Positions 19,676 to 33,144 of a DNA stretch of 55,884 nucleotides are shown in pieces; the stretch's first letter is position 1; every line of letters starts with the position of its first letter. The notes beneath the pieces are model-generated. The model was not told the DNA's origin. It searched no databases and saw only the letters and a list, made by a program, of their open reading frames with translations. The DNA is taken from NCBI GenBank assembly GCA_030141605.1, contig JAQGDQ010001199.1, forward strand, positions 1-55,884, written 5' to 3'. This DNA is from Tubiluchus corallicola. Lineage: Eukaryota > Priapulida > Priapulimorpha > Priapulimorphida > Tubiluchidae. A program made the position numbers and the translations under genes.

Positions 19676-19989
19676 ATGTGTGATCCGTAATGCGTGATCT
19701 GTGATCCATAGTTCGTGATCTGTGATCCGTAATGCGTGATCTGTGATCCGTAATGCGTGAACTGTGATTCGTAATGTGTGATGTGTGATCCGTAATCCGT
19801 GATCCGCAATGTGTGATGTGTGATCCGTAATGCATGATCCGTGATCCGTAATGCATGATGTGTGATCCGTAATGTGTGATCTGTGATCCGTAATGCGTGA
19901 ACTGTGATCTGTAATGTGTGATCCGTAATCTGTGATCCGTAATCCGTGATCCGCAATGTGTGATGTGTGATCCGTAATGCATGATGTGT
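19672..19989. repeat. 21-bp satellite, right-arm mirror
   Basis: Reverse complement of 17131-17455. It is 7 bp shorter because one catcaca is missing. Confidence 0.95.
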
Positions 19990-20479
19990 ATTAACTGATT
20001 CCATGTGTCCGTAAACGCTGTGCTTATTAACAAAGCTCACAGCATTCGTTCCGCTATTTTTGATCACTATTCGTGAAAATTGCAAGCAATAATTTTTGGA
20101 GACTGTATCTCCAGAAAATATAAGCGTAATAATTACAGCTGCGGCATTAGCTTATTATTATACAATTAGACGGAAAAGAGGGCACAGGTTTTGGGTGCAC
20201 AACATTTTGCAGGGGAGAGAACAATACGGTACATGTCATCATTTAGTGAAAAAACTGGAATTAGATGCGCAACACATAACTACATGTTTCATATAGAGAA
20301 ATATCATTGTTTATTTGGTCATAAAGTGTCCAAAACTCACCTAACTAGAACTTTCAAAAAGCTAAACAGCGAGAATGGTCACCGGAAACTTGAAAACTCG
20401 CTATAATCACCTAGGCAACAGCTGTTTCCCCGTCTGCATATTGTTGCATGATGCGTATTTGGACGAGCGCGATCACGCT

Positions 20480-21030
20480 TCGCGGATTGCATTACATTTC
20501 GTCATTTTATAAAACTTAAGGTGTTTCCACAAAGTCTGCATCAAACTCATGCACTTTTACAACTAAGCTTAAAGCACAAGAAAATACTTTACTTACATAA
20601 ATGTTGAAAAAATTATTTTGAAATTTGAAATATCACTTAAATGCTGTCTTATTGCATACAGGACTTGTGTTTGCAGTAACGCTGCATAAATCCTGTAAAT
20701 CTAAACTCACGCGATGACCTCTATGGCACAGCCATTTTAATGGTAGGTCATTTGAAATAAGTTTAGATAATATTGTGTAAAGTTTGAAAAAATAATCACA
20801 GCATTCGTAGTGCACTAACTAAGCAAATGTACAAAAGCTTTATATTGTCAATTTGACAATAATGTGTTTTTCGATGAGTAAGTGACATTTTACCACTCGG
20901 CACAAACTTTTGAAATCATTAAAAAAAATTTCCAATTTCATAAGTTCTTCAAACAGGAAAGCATAATGCTAACTAATATAATTTTGTGTGGAAAGTTCTT
21001 TTTGGGACACACTTTAACATGCATTTCCTT
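20480..21030. mobile_element. Interspersed repeat C, right-arm mirror
   Basis: Reverse complement of 16090-16640 with occasional substitutions. Confidence 0.7.
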
Positions 21031-21573
21031 TTCCTGTAATTATCCACTGTGATGAGGATAATTTCCGAATAGTTGTCGTCCTTACTAGCGATCAAAGTTA
21101 AGCATTGCCGAGGTGTAGTCAGTGAATGGTTGGGTGAACACCGTGTTCAACACTCACTCTCGAAAGTTTCATTCGCAGTACTGATCCTGGCTGTTTACCT
21201 CATCGAAGAAGAACATACATACATCTGAATGTGGCTTAATTCCATAGCTGTAGGGTGCTGGTCCCTCCACAATGATCTACAAGTTCCACATCGAGTTCCT
21301 GCTTACAGTTTGCTGAACTGGACAAAAAAACTTTCAAACTTTGCGTTTTTTTCTGGTTTACAGAGCAAAGTCGGCGAGACGATTTAGAAGCACTAGGACA
21401 CATGTTTATGTACTTTCTACACGGTAGCCTCCCATGGCAGGGACTCAAAGCCGACACATTAAAAGAGCGATATCAGAAAATCGGAGACACGAAGCGAGCG
21501 ACTCCTATTGAGGTTTTGTGCGAGAATTTCCCAGGTTTGTTAGTTAAACAGATCATCTGTTGATTGCATAAAT

Positions 21574-22074
21574 CGGGGGTGTGCAAATTGCGACCCGCGG
21601 GCCACTTGCGGCCCGCCGAGAGAATTTGTGCGGCCCGCGAAGAAATTTGTCAAGCTAATGAAAGTGAGGCCCGGGCGATTAATTGAGTGTATCCAGCTGA
21701 AGTCCGTGCCACGATCCCAAAGATAGTGCGGGTAGTTTTTTCTACTAGATCGGATGCCGTTAACCCTTACAAGACGGTTGTAGCTTAATGTCACTGTACT
21801 ACACAGAGCTGTGTGATACACATTACTAATATGCATTGTATTGAAAGTACCACTATCTGTCGTGAAAGTAGAAATATATGGTTTGTAATATAAATTTTAA
21901 TAACTTCTAAAATAGTTTCTTGAGTGTAGTAGTAATGATGTACGCAGGTGGGATGCAAAAAAATCGTTGTTAGGCCTTTCTGTACTTGGCTCCTTGATCA
22001 AACTGCCTGTGGCCTGCAGGAATTGCGGGAAAGTTTAATGTGGCCCGGCTAGTCAGATAATTTGCACACCCCTG
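21574..22074. mobile_element. hAT-type MITE family A, mirror of copy 2
   Basis: Reverse complement of 15040-15540, with the same termini and flanking 8-mers. Confidence 0.9.
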
Positions 22075-22178
22075 GTCTAAATTAAACATATATTTATCGC
22101 AAAGCTATAAAAATACTATCGTTTTGAGATTGTAATATTTGCGTAAAACTCACCTAAAATGTCATTTACTAACGGCAG

Positions 22179-22266
22179 CGAAAGTGCTGAAAAATTGTAA
22201 ACCAAACAGGATTTGAACCCAAAACCTTGTGAATACAGAAGGTTCTACCATCGGAGCTATTAGCCT
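22179..22266 (-). mobile_element. tRNA-derived SINE-like head, mirror of copy 2
   Basis: Reverse complement of 14848-14935. Confidence 0.6.
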
Positions 22267-22546
22267 AACGTAGCTATGCAGCAGAGAAATTAGCTTAAAC
22301 TTTAATGTTGCTTGCCGTGTATTGTGTGTTTAGCAAATTTGAATTTTGGGCCTATAATTTACACCACCTTGTACACAGCTGGCAATTATCGTTATAAACA
22401 AAACTATAGTAATGATTTGTAGAGATTCAAAACATCTACAAAATGGTGTAACGTTTGTATGTTTAGCCCAAAAAAATATTCGAATGCCTTGAAAAGGGCA
22501 TATTTCTGCATTGTTGGTAGAGAAATTCATATTTTTAATGTGTAGC

Positions 22547-22978
22547 GTCTAAGAGGGGCGTAGCCAGATGCTAAAGTTAGGGGGAGCAAGCACATAAAAA
22601 GTCACCGTGACATACGAAGCAATTATACATTCGTCTATGTCACAACAGACAGTATCAGCATGTGAGAAGAATATATTATAATAATTATATTTGGGACAAA
22701 TTTATCCTTGGTTCAATCAGTCAACCTTGACAAATGAGTTGCGTAAATGCAGGCTCATTTCAGAAACACGGGAGGCAGGTTGATCAAGTGAAATAATGAC
22801 TTCACAAAATACTTTCAAGCCCATGCAATTAAAAATAAACAGAAAGAAAATTTGTCTTTTATCGCATAAGTGAAGTTGAGCGTAAAAGATTAAAAGTGGC
22901 GCAAACTTTGAAAAATCTGCCGGAGGAAGCGGTTGCTCCCCCTAGCTTCCCTATTAGCGATGTCATCGGCTTCTAAGA
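22547..22978. mobile_element. Candidate MITE C, right-arm mirror
   Basis: Reverse complement of 14136-14567. Confidence 0.55.
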
Positions 22979-23855
22979 CTTTGGAATAACATCAACGAAT
23001 ACATAAAAAATTCTTTATCTATAAATAACTTCAAAAGAAATTTCAAAAGTGAAATCTTTTCTAATTATACAGAATAAATCAATTTGATTAGCTACACTGC
23101 TGTCCCTGTCGGAATCCATTGTGTTGCTGGCTGTGTCAATTTTTACATTTCTATAGTTCACGTTACTTCATACAGATACCATCACATCTTTCTCCTTCTT
23201 TCTATTCTCTATTAACCTTTCTTTCTACTCCTTTACTGCTCTTTTCTATTACACTCAGTCCACATTCATTTGGGGTACTCTAAACAAGTAAATACTTCTT
23301 GAGTACCCACGGGTTATTTGCGGCTTGGCATCTTGTGCACATAATAATAAATATGTTATTAAATACTTTTATGTACAATGCTGTAATGATCATTGTGGAT
23401 ATATTTAATAAATAATAATAATAATAAAAAGTGTTAGTGTTACAGTTGACAAGAATGTGATGTTTTCTTGCAGTCGAGTTTGCTACATACTTGCGCTACG
23501 TACGACGATTAGACTTCTTCGAGATGCCGGACTACGATTACTTGCGGAAGCTCTTTATCGACTTGATGGAACGCAACGGCTGGGAAGTGGACGGTTACTT
23601 CGACTGGGTCGGCAGAACCACGGTAACTGGCTTCTGGGAGATTCTTCTTAAGCTGTCGTAATTTTTCGTAGTTCATAGGTTTCCTATCCAGCGAGTTTTA
23701 TCGACTTTGCCGCTTCTAACATTTTTTCGGTTTTTTTTAGACTTCGACCCCGGCAGAGTCTAGCATTTCCATGGTTGAAACAACGAGGAATACTAACAAG
23801 CATACCACAAGAGAGAGACATCCTAGTCAAGCAAACAAAGTAAGATTGCTTTAAT

Positions 23856-24248
<393 letters not shown>

Positions 24249-24683
24249 AATTTGTGTCAAATACTTATTTATTGTTGGTGCATTCTACTTTGAAACACCA
24301 TAACGTAGTTTTAACTATGCCGACTTATGGACGGTTTTGGTTTGCAAGCAACACATATTGCCTTTACTTCATTCATTGTTAACACTTTAAACGCTTTTTC
24401 TTTCTGCAAGTTGTTAATTTGTATGTGGGTTGTAGGTACTGCACCTTTTCATCTGCAACTTCGAAACTACTTCATTAGAAAGATTTTTCAATGTTTTTGC
24501 CCATGCAGCTCTTATTAGAGTTTTTACAAAATGTTGTCTGATTTATCTAGAATCAGCGAGGTAACACGTGGGGTGAGGGACAGCTGCAGAACATGCTGGG
24601 TACCAATCTAGCATCAGTTGAGCCATTGCAAGGATCGGTTCAGGTAATTTTATAGAAACTTAATGAAATGGTGGTTTACTCTT

Positions 24684-25324
24684 TTGCGTTGAACAAATAT
24701 GAAATGATTGACCCTTTATTTTGAAGAAACATTAAATCATTGACCTTTATATTGAAGAAACATGAAATGATTGACCCTTTATATTGAAGAAACGTTAAAT
24801 GATTGAGCATTTATGTTCAAGAAACATGAAGTGGTTGACCCTTTATATTAAAGAAACATCAAATGATTGACCATTTTATGTTGAAGAAACATCAAACGAT
24901 TGACCATTTATGTTCAAGAAACATGAAGTGGTTGGCCCTTTATTTTGAAGAAACATCAAACGATTGACCATTTATGTTCAAGAAACATGAAGTGGTTGAC
25001 CCTTTATATTAAAGAAACATCAAATGATTGACCATTTTATGTTCGAGAAACATGAAGTGGTTGACCCTTTATATTAAAGAAACATCAAATTATTGACCAT
25101 TTATGTTCAAGAAACATGAAGTGGTTGACCCTTTATATTGAACAAACATGAAATGATTGAGCATTTATGTTCAAAAAACATGAAGTGGTTGGCCCTTTAT
25201 TTTGAAGAAACATCAAATGATTGACCCTTTATATTGATGAAACATCAATTGATTGACCTTTATATTGACAAAACATGAAATAATCGACCATTTATGTTCA
25301 AGAAACATGAAGTGATTGACCTAT
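24684..25324. repeat. 32-bp minisatellite, right-arm mirror, about one unit shorter
   Basis: Reverse complement of 11757-12430. The coordinate sum shifts by 33 across the stretch that contains it. Confidence 0.93.
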
Positions 25325-25719
25325 TATTATCTGGTGCTGCTGCAATTAATAATGTTTAAAAATTAGAAATAACCCTATTTTTTTACAACAACTTATGATA
25401 AATTTTAAGTCCATCTTTGACTTTACAAACTTGCCAAAACTTAATTAATTATATTAACTAATTATGACTCATATTTTTTTAAACAAATAACTTTAAATTG
25501 CTGTTTCAATAAATTTTTCCGAAGGCACCGCTATTATCTTACTTGTAAGAGTGCACTACTTGAATATACTTCCGACTTGCGACCAGTTCGTCTTATGACT
25601 AGTCAGCTGGAACCGACAATCTATGAGTACCTGTACATAGATTTATACAAAACATTAAAAAGTATAACCCGTTTGTCTTTAAAAACAACTTTTATAGGCT
25701 AATCAACCGACAGATATTG

Positions 25720-25811
25720 ACGAAAACACTGAAAAATTGTGAGTCAAACAAGATTCGAACACAGAACCTTGTGGGTCATACCAAAAGCTCCAGCCGTTTA
25801 AGCTATCGATG
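25720..25811 (-). mobile_element. tRNA-derived SINE-like head, mirror of copy 1
   Basis: Reverse complement of 11269-11363. One substitution was seen just beyond it (gcgtataaaa on the left, gcctataaaa here). Confidence 0.6.
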
Positions 25812-25948
25812 CAGTGAATATTCCTAAGTGTCAAATTCAGGGACAATTAATTATTACCTTAAACTTAATGATAAAAATTAAAAAAACAAATTAAATACAG
25901 AATAGCATAATCATTAAAATATTAAAGAACTTTAATTAAAGAGCTCTG

Positions 25949-26110
25949 CATTTCTGGACATCCTGTATAATGGTACCATTTCTGGACACCCTGTATAATG
26001 GTACATTTCTGGACACCCTGTATAATGGTAACATTTCTGGACACCCTGTATAATGGTACCATTTCTGGACATCCTGTATAATGGTACATTTCTGGACACC
26101 CTGTATAATG
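25949..26110. repeat. ~28-bp tandem repeat, right-arm mirror
   Basis: Six units of the 10971-11133 repeat in reverse complement, with small unit differences from the left arm. Confidence 0.93.
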
Positions 26111-26277
26111 ATTTTGCATCGATTTAGGTTGCCAGCTCAAACAACGGGGAACTGAACCCAGACGAGGCAGGTCAGTCAAACACCCCGATAACCACGCAAC
26201 CGGACATCGAGGTGACCGAAACTAAATGCTGCTGTTTTAAACGCCGCAGGAAGAAGCCCGTCAAACGTCAGAAATGA

Positions 26278-27535
26278 TGCGATTAATCCATTTATCCGTT
26301 AACACGCTTTGTTTCCTAATGCAACACAGCATTTGCAAATGATGTAAATTAATCTGCCGATCGGACGAGCATAATCCGCTGCTGTGCGGCCAGTGCGGCC
26401 ATTTATCGGCTGCATCGTGAGCCGAAACACTCAGGAATTCTGTCAGGATCGTTTGCCATTTGTTTACGAGGTTACCATGACAACGCCCTGATGGCCTGGT
26501 GTATGTTTTATTGTTCAAGCTGTGCTTGTTCCCCTGTCAAGTTTGTTGATTATTGAAGAATCGTTTTATCGTAAATCCATTGCATGTGACATTTTAGTAA
26601 CATTCACAAGGTAGGGACGTAGACAGAGTAACATTTCCTAGTAGCTAGGTGTCGCCAGTCGATGTACATCCATATTAATAATTGTAAATCGGATGTTGAA
26701 GTCACCGTAAGCAATTGCTGGTCATTGTTTGGCCAGTAGTTTGACCGATGGTAGTCAAATACGTGCTTAAAGTTCGGTAAAGTTGCAAGAGTTTCGCTTG
26801 CGACGCGTTCGTGTTGTTAACGTCTTTCTAGACTCGCACTTTGGCATGCGGTTCAGAAAGATTTGCATAAATTATGTCGGAGATTATTGATTATTTATTT
26901 TTAGCTGATGTAACATTGATTGTTGGCTGTCGTTTGAGGGGGAGGGGGTGTTATTTATTAATTCTTGCCGACAGTCTAATGCTAACCGTAAAAGCATTCG
27001 TAAATGTAACTGCTTGATCTAGGTGAGATAGTCACCAAGCAATACTGGTAAGCTATCACTACTTCTGATTACATATTTTGACATTAATACGTCTGGCCTA
27101 CAAGTATTTTGCATTTTGAGCTCTTCGATTGTAATACAGTGTCATAGTTGCATGATTTAAGCATAAACACTTTGCTCAAGGATGCCGTCGGAGTGGGAAA
27201 ACGTTTCCCGAAAAATCAATTCCCAAAGCTCCCATTTTAAATGCCAGTCAGAATAGCATTTTCGTGACGGGAGATTCTCGTCATACAGGCAGTGGAGTGG
27301 TTTGTAAGATCTACAATTGTAATGATTGACGACGCTTTTCATGCTGTCGGATCTTAATGTCTGAGATTGTCAGCAGCGCTGTAGTCATATATGCATGAAC
27401 TAAGATGCATTTGTAAACAGATATTGTAAAATTAAGATAAGAATTAGTTGTGTTAGTGTATTATCTATCCCAAATTCCTGTCTGCACATGGCTGTCTATT
27501 GTGATTGCTAAATATGACTATGCTACAGAGGCGTG
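26278..27535. other. Mirror of the region 3' of the kinase, nothing recognised
   Basis: Reverse complement of 9556-10803, with a small substitution cluster near 27174 (gcaaagtg here, gcatcgtg in the left copy). Confidence 0.6.
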
Positions 27536-28139
27536 GCAAGCTGGGGCAATAGGGGGCAATCGCCTCCAGGCAAGGGTAAGAGGGCACAAAATTCGTCTGG
27601 AGCTCAGTGACTGTTAATTATTAATTACTAATCCCCGACATTAACGAAACAATTAAAACAGGTTTTCAAACCACAACAAAATTACCTAGTTGGAGATCAT
27701 CGTAGCTGACTTAATTACTACAGTAATTACTAGGAAAAAAGGCTAATGTTGTTACTTAAAGGCGTGTGTGGTTTAGCAGAACAATAATTTTGGCAGAAAC
27801 AGTGGCGTTTCTCTAAATGCCGACTGTATTATTGCGAAAACCTGTAAAGTTCTGTATCTTTCATAATATTTGTATGTTTTAATGCTGGAGCTGAATGTTT
27901 AAGGAATATGGTGTTATGAACAAAAGAGTTATTCTGCTGCAGTACCGCAAATCAAACTCAGGGTGATTCTTAGAAAAAATCGTTTCTTCTTTATCCCATT
28001 TTGTCGAAAAACGAAAGTCGGACTCAGGAATGCAAACAACGCGCACAATTCATGGTTTCACCCACAAAACAAATGATAGAAACATTAAAAGTGTAGGGCG
28101 CCAGACGTTTTTTTGCCCCCGGGCACCGCAAACACTTGC
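27536..28139. mobile_element. hAT-type MITE family B, right-arm copy lacking one terminus
   Basis: Begins cagaggcgtggcaag, but the other end reads cttgctatgctatca where the left copy reads cttgctatgccactgctatgctatca. Eleven bases carrying the terminal cagtgg are missing between short gcatag direct repeats. Confidence 0.85.
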
Positions 28140-28424
28140 TATGCTATCACAGTAACTCTATTGCAAAATCAAATTAGTGTAACATTGCACCGTGCATTTA
28201 GCTTTTGTGAGCTTAACTGCAGCGACCAGATACTACGCTGGACAAGATGGCTTTGCTTTTGCTTTGTCGCTAATTTGTATGAAGCTTTGTAGTCACTAGT
28301 CACTCGTGTCTCGTATAAGCTTAGTCATTTGCTTCACGACTAACGTAAACTTCGTCTTTTGCTTATTTCTGCCTAGAGAATTGCATTTATTTCTGACAAA
28401 TATAAGTTCTGTAACGAGTGCCTA

Positions 28425-28827
28425 CTGGGGTGAGCATCAAACATTCGAGTCTGAATCGAATTCGAGTGTTGGAATTCGATTCGAACTAGTTTTTTTAATT
28501 TGCATTCAATTCGAACCTAAAATCGTGGATTCGAATAATTCACCACTTCAGCTGTACACGTGTTCTTTATCAAAAAGACATTCGAAACGTCATTCGGTCA
28601 GCTCGCAACATCTGCACAATTTTTAAGCAAAATTATTAGTGTTTTTTTTACGTAAGGACAAAATCAAGCAATATGCACGATCTTCGCGAAGCTGCTTTTT
28701 ATTTATGGTTCAAAATTTTTTGGGGATCTTTAGAATTGAATTCGGATTTGAAATCTTGAAATTCCTTTTGATTCAAATTCCAAAGTCAAAAATTTGGTTA
28801 GATTCATTTTCTGATTGCTCACCCCTC
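28425..28827. mobile_element. Interspersed repeat D, right-arm mirror
   Basis: Reverse complement of 8246-8645, about 3 bp longer in a T run. Confidence 0.65.
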
Positions 28828-28985
28828 CTGAAGACTTTTGAGCTAGTCTGTTAATGCGCAACCCACATTACCACATCGATAAAAATGTGTCTTAAAAGGC
28901 GCAGTTGGGGCTACATAACTCTGTCTTTTTTATTTAAATTAATGAAAAGATTTTTAATGGAAATGATGACGTTTCAAGAAATGCT

Positions 28986-30163
28986 TGTTCTCTTCAGACC
29001 GCCACTGACGTTCCGAGAACACGTTTGTACTTCTCTTTAGATCACCACTGGTGTTTCGAGAACACGCTTGTTCTCTTCTTCAGGTCACCATTGGAGTTTC
29101 GAGAACACACTTGTTTTACTCTTCAAATCACCTTTAATGTTTCGATAACACGCTTGTTCTCTTCTTTAGATCACCATTGGCGTTTCGAGAACACACTTGT
29201 TTTACTCTTCAAATCACCTTTAATGTTTCGAGAACACGCTTGTTCTCTTCTTTAGATCACCTTTGGCGTTTCGAGAACACACTTGTTTTACTCTTCAAAT
29301 CACCTTTAATGTTTCGAGAACACGCTTGTTCTCTTCTTTAGATCACCATTGGTGTTTCGAGAACACTCTTGTTCTCTTCTTTAGATCACCATTAGAGTTT
29401 TGAGAACACGCTTATTCTTTTCTTTAGATCACCATTGGCATTTCGAGAACATGCTTGTTCTTTTCTTTAGATCACCATTGATGTTTCGAGAACACGCTTG
29501 TTCTTTTCTTTAGATCACCTTTGGCGTTTCGAGAACACGCTTGTTTTACTCTTCAAATCACCTTTAATGTTTCGAGAAGACATTTGTTCTCTTCTTCATA
29601 TCACCATTAGCATTTCGATAACACGCTTATTCTTTTCTTTAGATCACCATTGGCGTTTCGAGAACACGCTTGTTCTTTTCTTTAGATCACCATTGGCGTT
29701 TCGAGAACACGCTTGTTCTTTTCTTTAGATCACCATTGGCGTTTCGAGAACACGCTTGTTCTTTTCTTTAGATCACCATTAGTGTTTCGAGAACACGCTT
29801 GTTCTTTTCTTTAGATCACCATTGGCGTTTCGTGAACACGCATATTCTTTTCTTTAGATCACCATTGGCATTTCGAGAACACGCTTATTCTTTTCTTTAG
29901 ATCACCATTGATGTTTCGAGAACACGCTTGTTTTACGCTTCAAGTCGCCTTTGATGTCTTGAGAACACGCGTGTTCTCTTCTTCATGTCACCATTGGCGT
30001 TTCGAGAACACGCTTATTCTCCTTTTTAGGATCACTGTGACTTTTTACCTATGGTGATCTGAAGAGGAGAACAATCGTGTTCTCGAAATGCCAATAGTGA
30101 TCTGAAGAGGAGAAGAGATCATGTTCTCAAAACGCCAGTGGTGATCTAAAGAGGAGAACATTC
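28986..30163. repeat. 43-bp minisatellite with orientation switch, right-arm mirror
   Basis: Same length as 6910-8087. The head-to-head centre is near 30029-30049. Confidence 0.92.
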
Positions 30164-31586
30164 GTATTATCGAAATGTCATCGTTTACAATAAAAAAATT
30201 GTAAATAATATTGTGAGATTTTATGTAAAAATCGGTTGAATTTTTTACCTTTTTATTAATTCCTATCATTTTTGTATTAGTTTTTCATCATTTTCTCATG
30301 GCTGAATTTCAGTTTTTATATCAAATGCTGCGTTATATACTGTAGTAATCTGTTTCAGTACAGGGTGTCCCATGAGGTCATGCCCTGTTTCTATGGATAA
30401 TATTTTTCTCTCCGCCAAAGTATCTAACCAGTCTGCACTTGTTGTAATCATTCCTTTATCATTTTAATAGTGTTGATGAAGCAATTGTATACGAGCTATT
30501 GTCTTTTCGGTAACAATTGTTACAATGTTAGTAGTTTAAATTTAGGCATGTCACTCGAGAATGTTGATTAATTGTAGGCCTTTGTCATGTCTAATAAGTT
30601 CTGCATTAAGGCATGTTTGTTTGGGGGGTGTGCCTCTCCATTCGCTGTACATAATTGTAAAGTAAGATGTTAATCGTATTGCACATCGTTTAAAATGTCA
30701 AAAACAGTGTTGATAAAGCTATTTTGGTGTTTCACGTTTTTTTTTTGCTCTTGTTTTCGTATCTTCTAAGCTAGCACACTGACTGCTACAGTTTAAAATT
30801 AATTAATAATAATAATAATAATAAATTTATTTGGAAGTGTAAATACAAATACGATATCAAGAAACACTGGGAAAAAATAGATATTAATAATAATGATTAT
30901 ATGACAGCGTGCATATAATAAATGGCAAGAACGAGAAGTAGAACTTGTTAGGTGCTTGCACCATTATAAACACGTCCAAATACTGAGAGAAAAAAGAACA
31001 AAAAAACCGAAGATTTCTGGGCAATTTAAAAAAAAGAGTTGTGCAAAGTAAGGATGGATGATAGTGATGGATAAAAGAATGTTCAAAATGGCAAGAAGAG
31101 TTCGCTTGTGGAGATTCGGCTCATGTGATGACGAAGCACTCTGGATTCTACTCAAAAAGAACACAAAGTTGTGACTGTTGTGTCCCACAAGAACAGTAGG
31201 ATCAAGACTAGTTTATATAAGAAGCAAACAGATATCGTTTAACTGACGTTCTAAAGCGGTAAAAGACGGTAAATTTAAACTAGCACACCAGAAACTGTTA
31301 TTATTATTATTATTATTATTTGCACAAGAAGCAAATACATACATTTTATACACGAGTAAAAGTAAACAAAATTTTATAGCTATAAGCAATATGAAGGTTG
31401 TGGCTACCACTGTTTGCCATGGATGACAGCAAGGAACTAAATCCTCAAACGGATCACTGCCTGTCATCCATCCAGTAGTAGACATACGGTCAACCTCGGA
31501 TATAAGGGACACCTCCACACCGGGAAAAATCGTCCCTTATAGCTGAAGTTGAGGAAAAAATTACCCGGAAAATTTCCGATATTTTT
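30164..31586. other. Mirror of 5487-6909, nothing recognised
   Basis: Contains several substitutions relative to the left arm near 31380-31470. No exon seen. Confidence 0.6.
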
Positions 31587-32197
31587 ACCCATATTTTATG
31601 GATTATTGCTTCACATTCACCTGTACTTTCACCCATATTTTTATGGATTATTGCTTGACATTCACCTGTACTTTTACCCATCTTTTTATGGATTATTGCT
31701 ACACATTCACCTGTACTTTTACCCATATTTTTATGGATTATTGCTACACATTCACCTGTACTTTTACCCATATTCTTATGGATTATTGCTACACATTCAT
31801 CTGTACTTTCACCCATATTTTTATGGATTATTGCTACACATTCATCTGTACTTTCACCCATATTTTTATGGATTATTGCTACACATTCACCTGTACTTTC
31901 ACCCATATTTTTATGGATTATTGCTACACATTCACCTGTACTTTTACCCATATTCTTATGGATTATTGCTACACATTCATCTGTACTTTCACCCATATTT
32001 TTATGGATTATTGCTACACATTCACCTGTACTTTCACCCATATTTTTATGGATTATTGCTACACATTCACCTGTACTTTCACCCATATTTTTATGGATTA
32101 TTGCCACACATTCACCTGTACTTTCACCCATATTTTTATGGATTATTGCTACACATTCACCTGTACTTTTACCCATATTTTTATGGATTATTGCTAC
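31587..32197. repeat. 45-bp minisatellite, right-arm mirror
   Basis: Reverse complement of 4876-5486. Same copy number, with a single-base variant in one unit (near 31731). Confidence 0.95.
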
Positions 32198-32553
32198 ACA
32201 TTCAGTGCAAACGGTACGTAGGAAGCTCCTTCACTGATGCGAGATGTATGTGACCGCGGAAACCAAGCTGTTCGAAGGCCAAGTTTGCGAAAAATTGAGG
32301 TTAAAAATCGATCAATTTCACTTTGATCATAGGCTTTGATCATGATAAATTGCCAAAACGCCTTAGGATCAGTTTGTGACTTATACGCTAGTATATTTAA
32401 ATGCTGTGCAGCTGACTTGTTGATCTTCTCTTTAAGTAAACGACTAAATCTACGAAGTCTAAGCATGTAATTTGGATAGTTAATGCGAGTTGCAAAGTTT
32501 TGGAGATAATTTAGAGAGATTGCTAGAAACCTCTGCTTCACACAAAGAAGCAT
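32194..32553 (-). pseudogene. Possible non-LTR retrotransposon fragment, right-arm mirror
   Basis: Encodes the same 119 residues as 4520-4879, including the DPKAFWQFI motif. The same caveats apply. Confidence 0.35.
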
Positions 32554-32612
32554 TAAACATTAACAAATCTGATCATAAATTAGGTCAAAATTTCTGCTAT
32601 CCACGTAACAAA

Positions 32613-32953
32613 TTACAGTTTAAAATTGTTTGTATCAAGAACAGGGCAAACTTTGAACTAGCACACCACAAGCTATTACGGTTGAAATTGTTCGTAACAA
32701 GAACAAGGGGTAACATTTGAACTAGCACACCACAAGCTGTCACAATTGGTATTGTTCGAAACAACAACAGGGCAAAATTTGAACTAACACACCACAAACT
32801 ATTACAGTTGAAATTTTTCGTAACAGGGCAAAATTTGAACTAACACACCACAAGCTGTTGCAGGTTCTGTAACAATAACATGATCTAGCACACCACAAAC
32901 TGATGCAGTTTGAAATTCTTTGTACCAAGAACAGTTTAAAATTCGCTGTGACA
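32613..32953. repeat. Degenerate ~62-bp tandem repeat, right-arm mirror
   Basis: Reverse complement of 4120-4460. Confidence 0.75.
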
Positions 32954-33144
32954 TCTTAATATTGTTAAGAGTATAATTTGAACTAACGCACCACGATCAA
33001 ATCAAAACGACAAGTAATATTTATTAGCACCATAAAGAAATAATTTATTATTTTTTCACAACAATTTAACATTAAAAATAATATTGTACAAAGTTAATTT
33101 TCAGCACATATTAGAACAGTAATGTCAGTGTTAAATACATTTCT

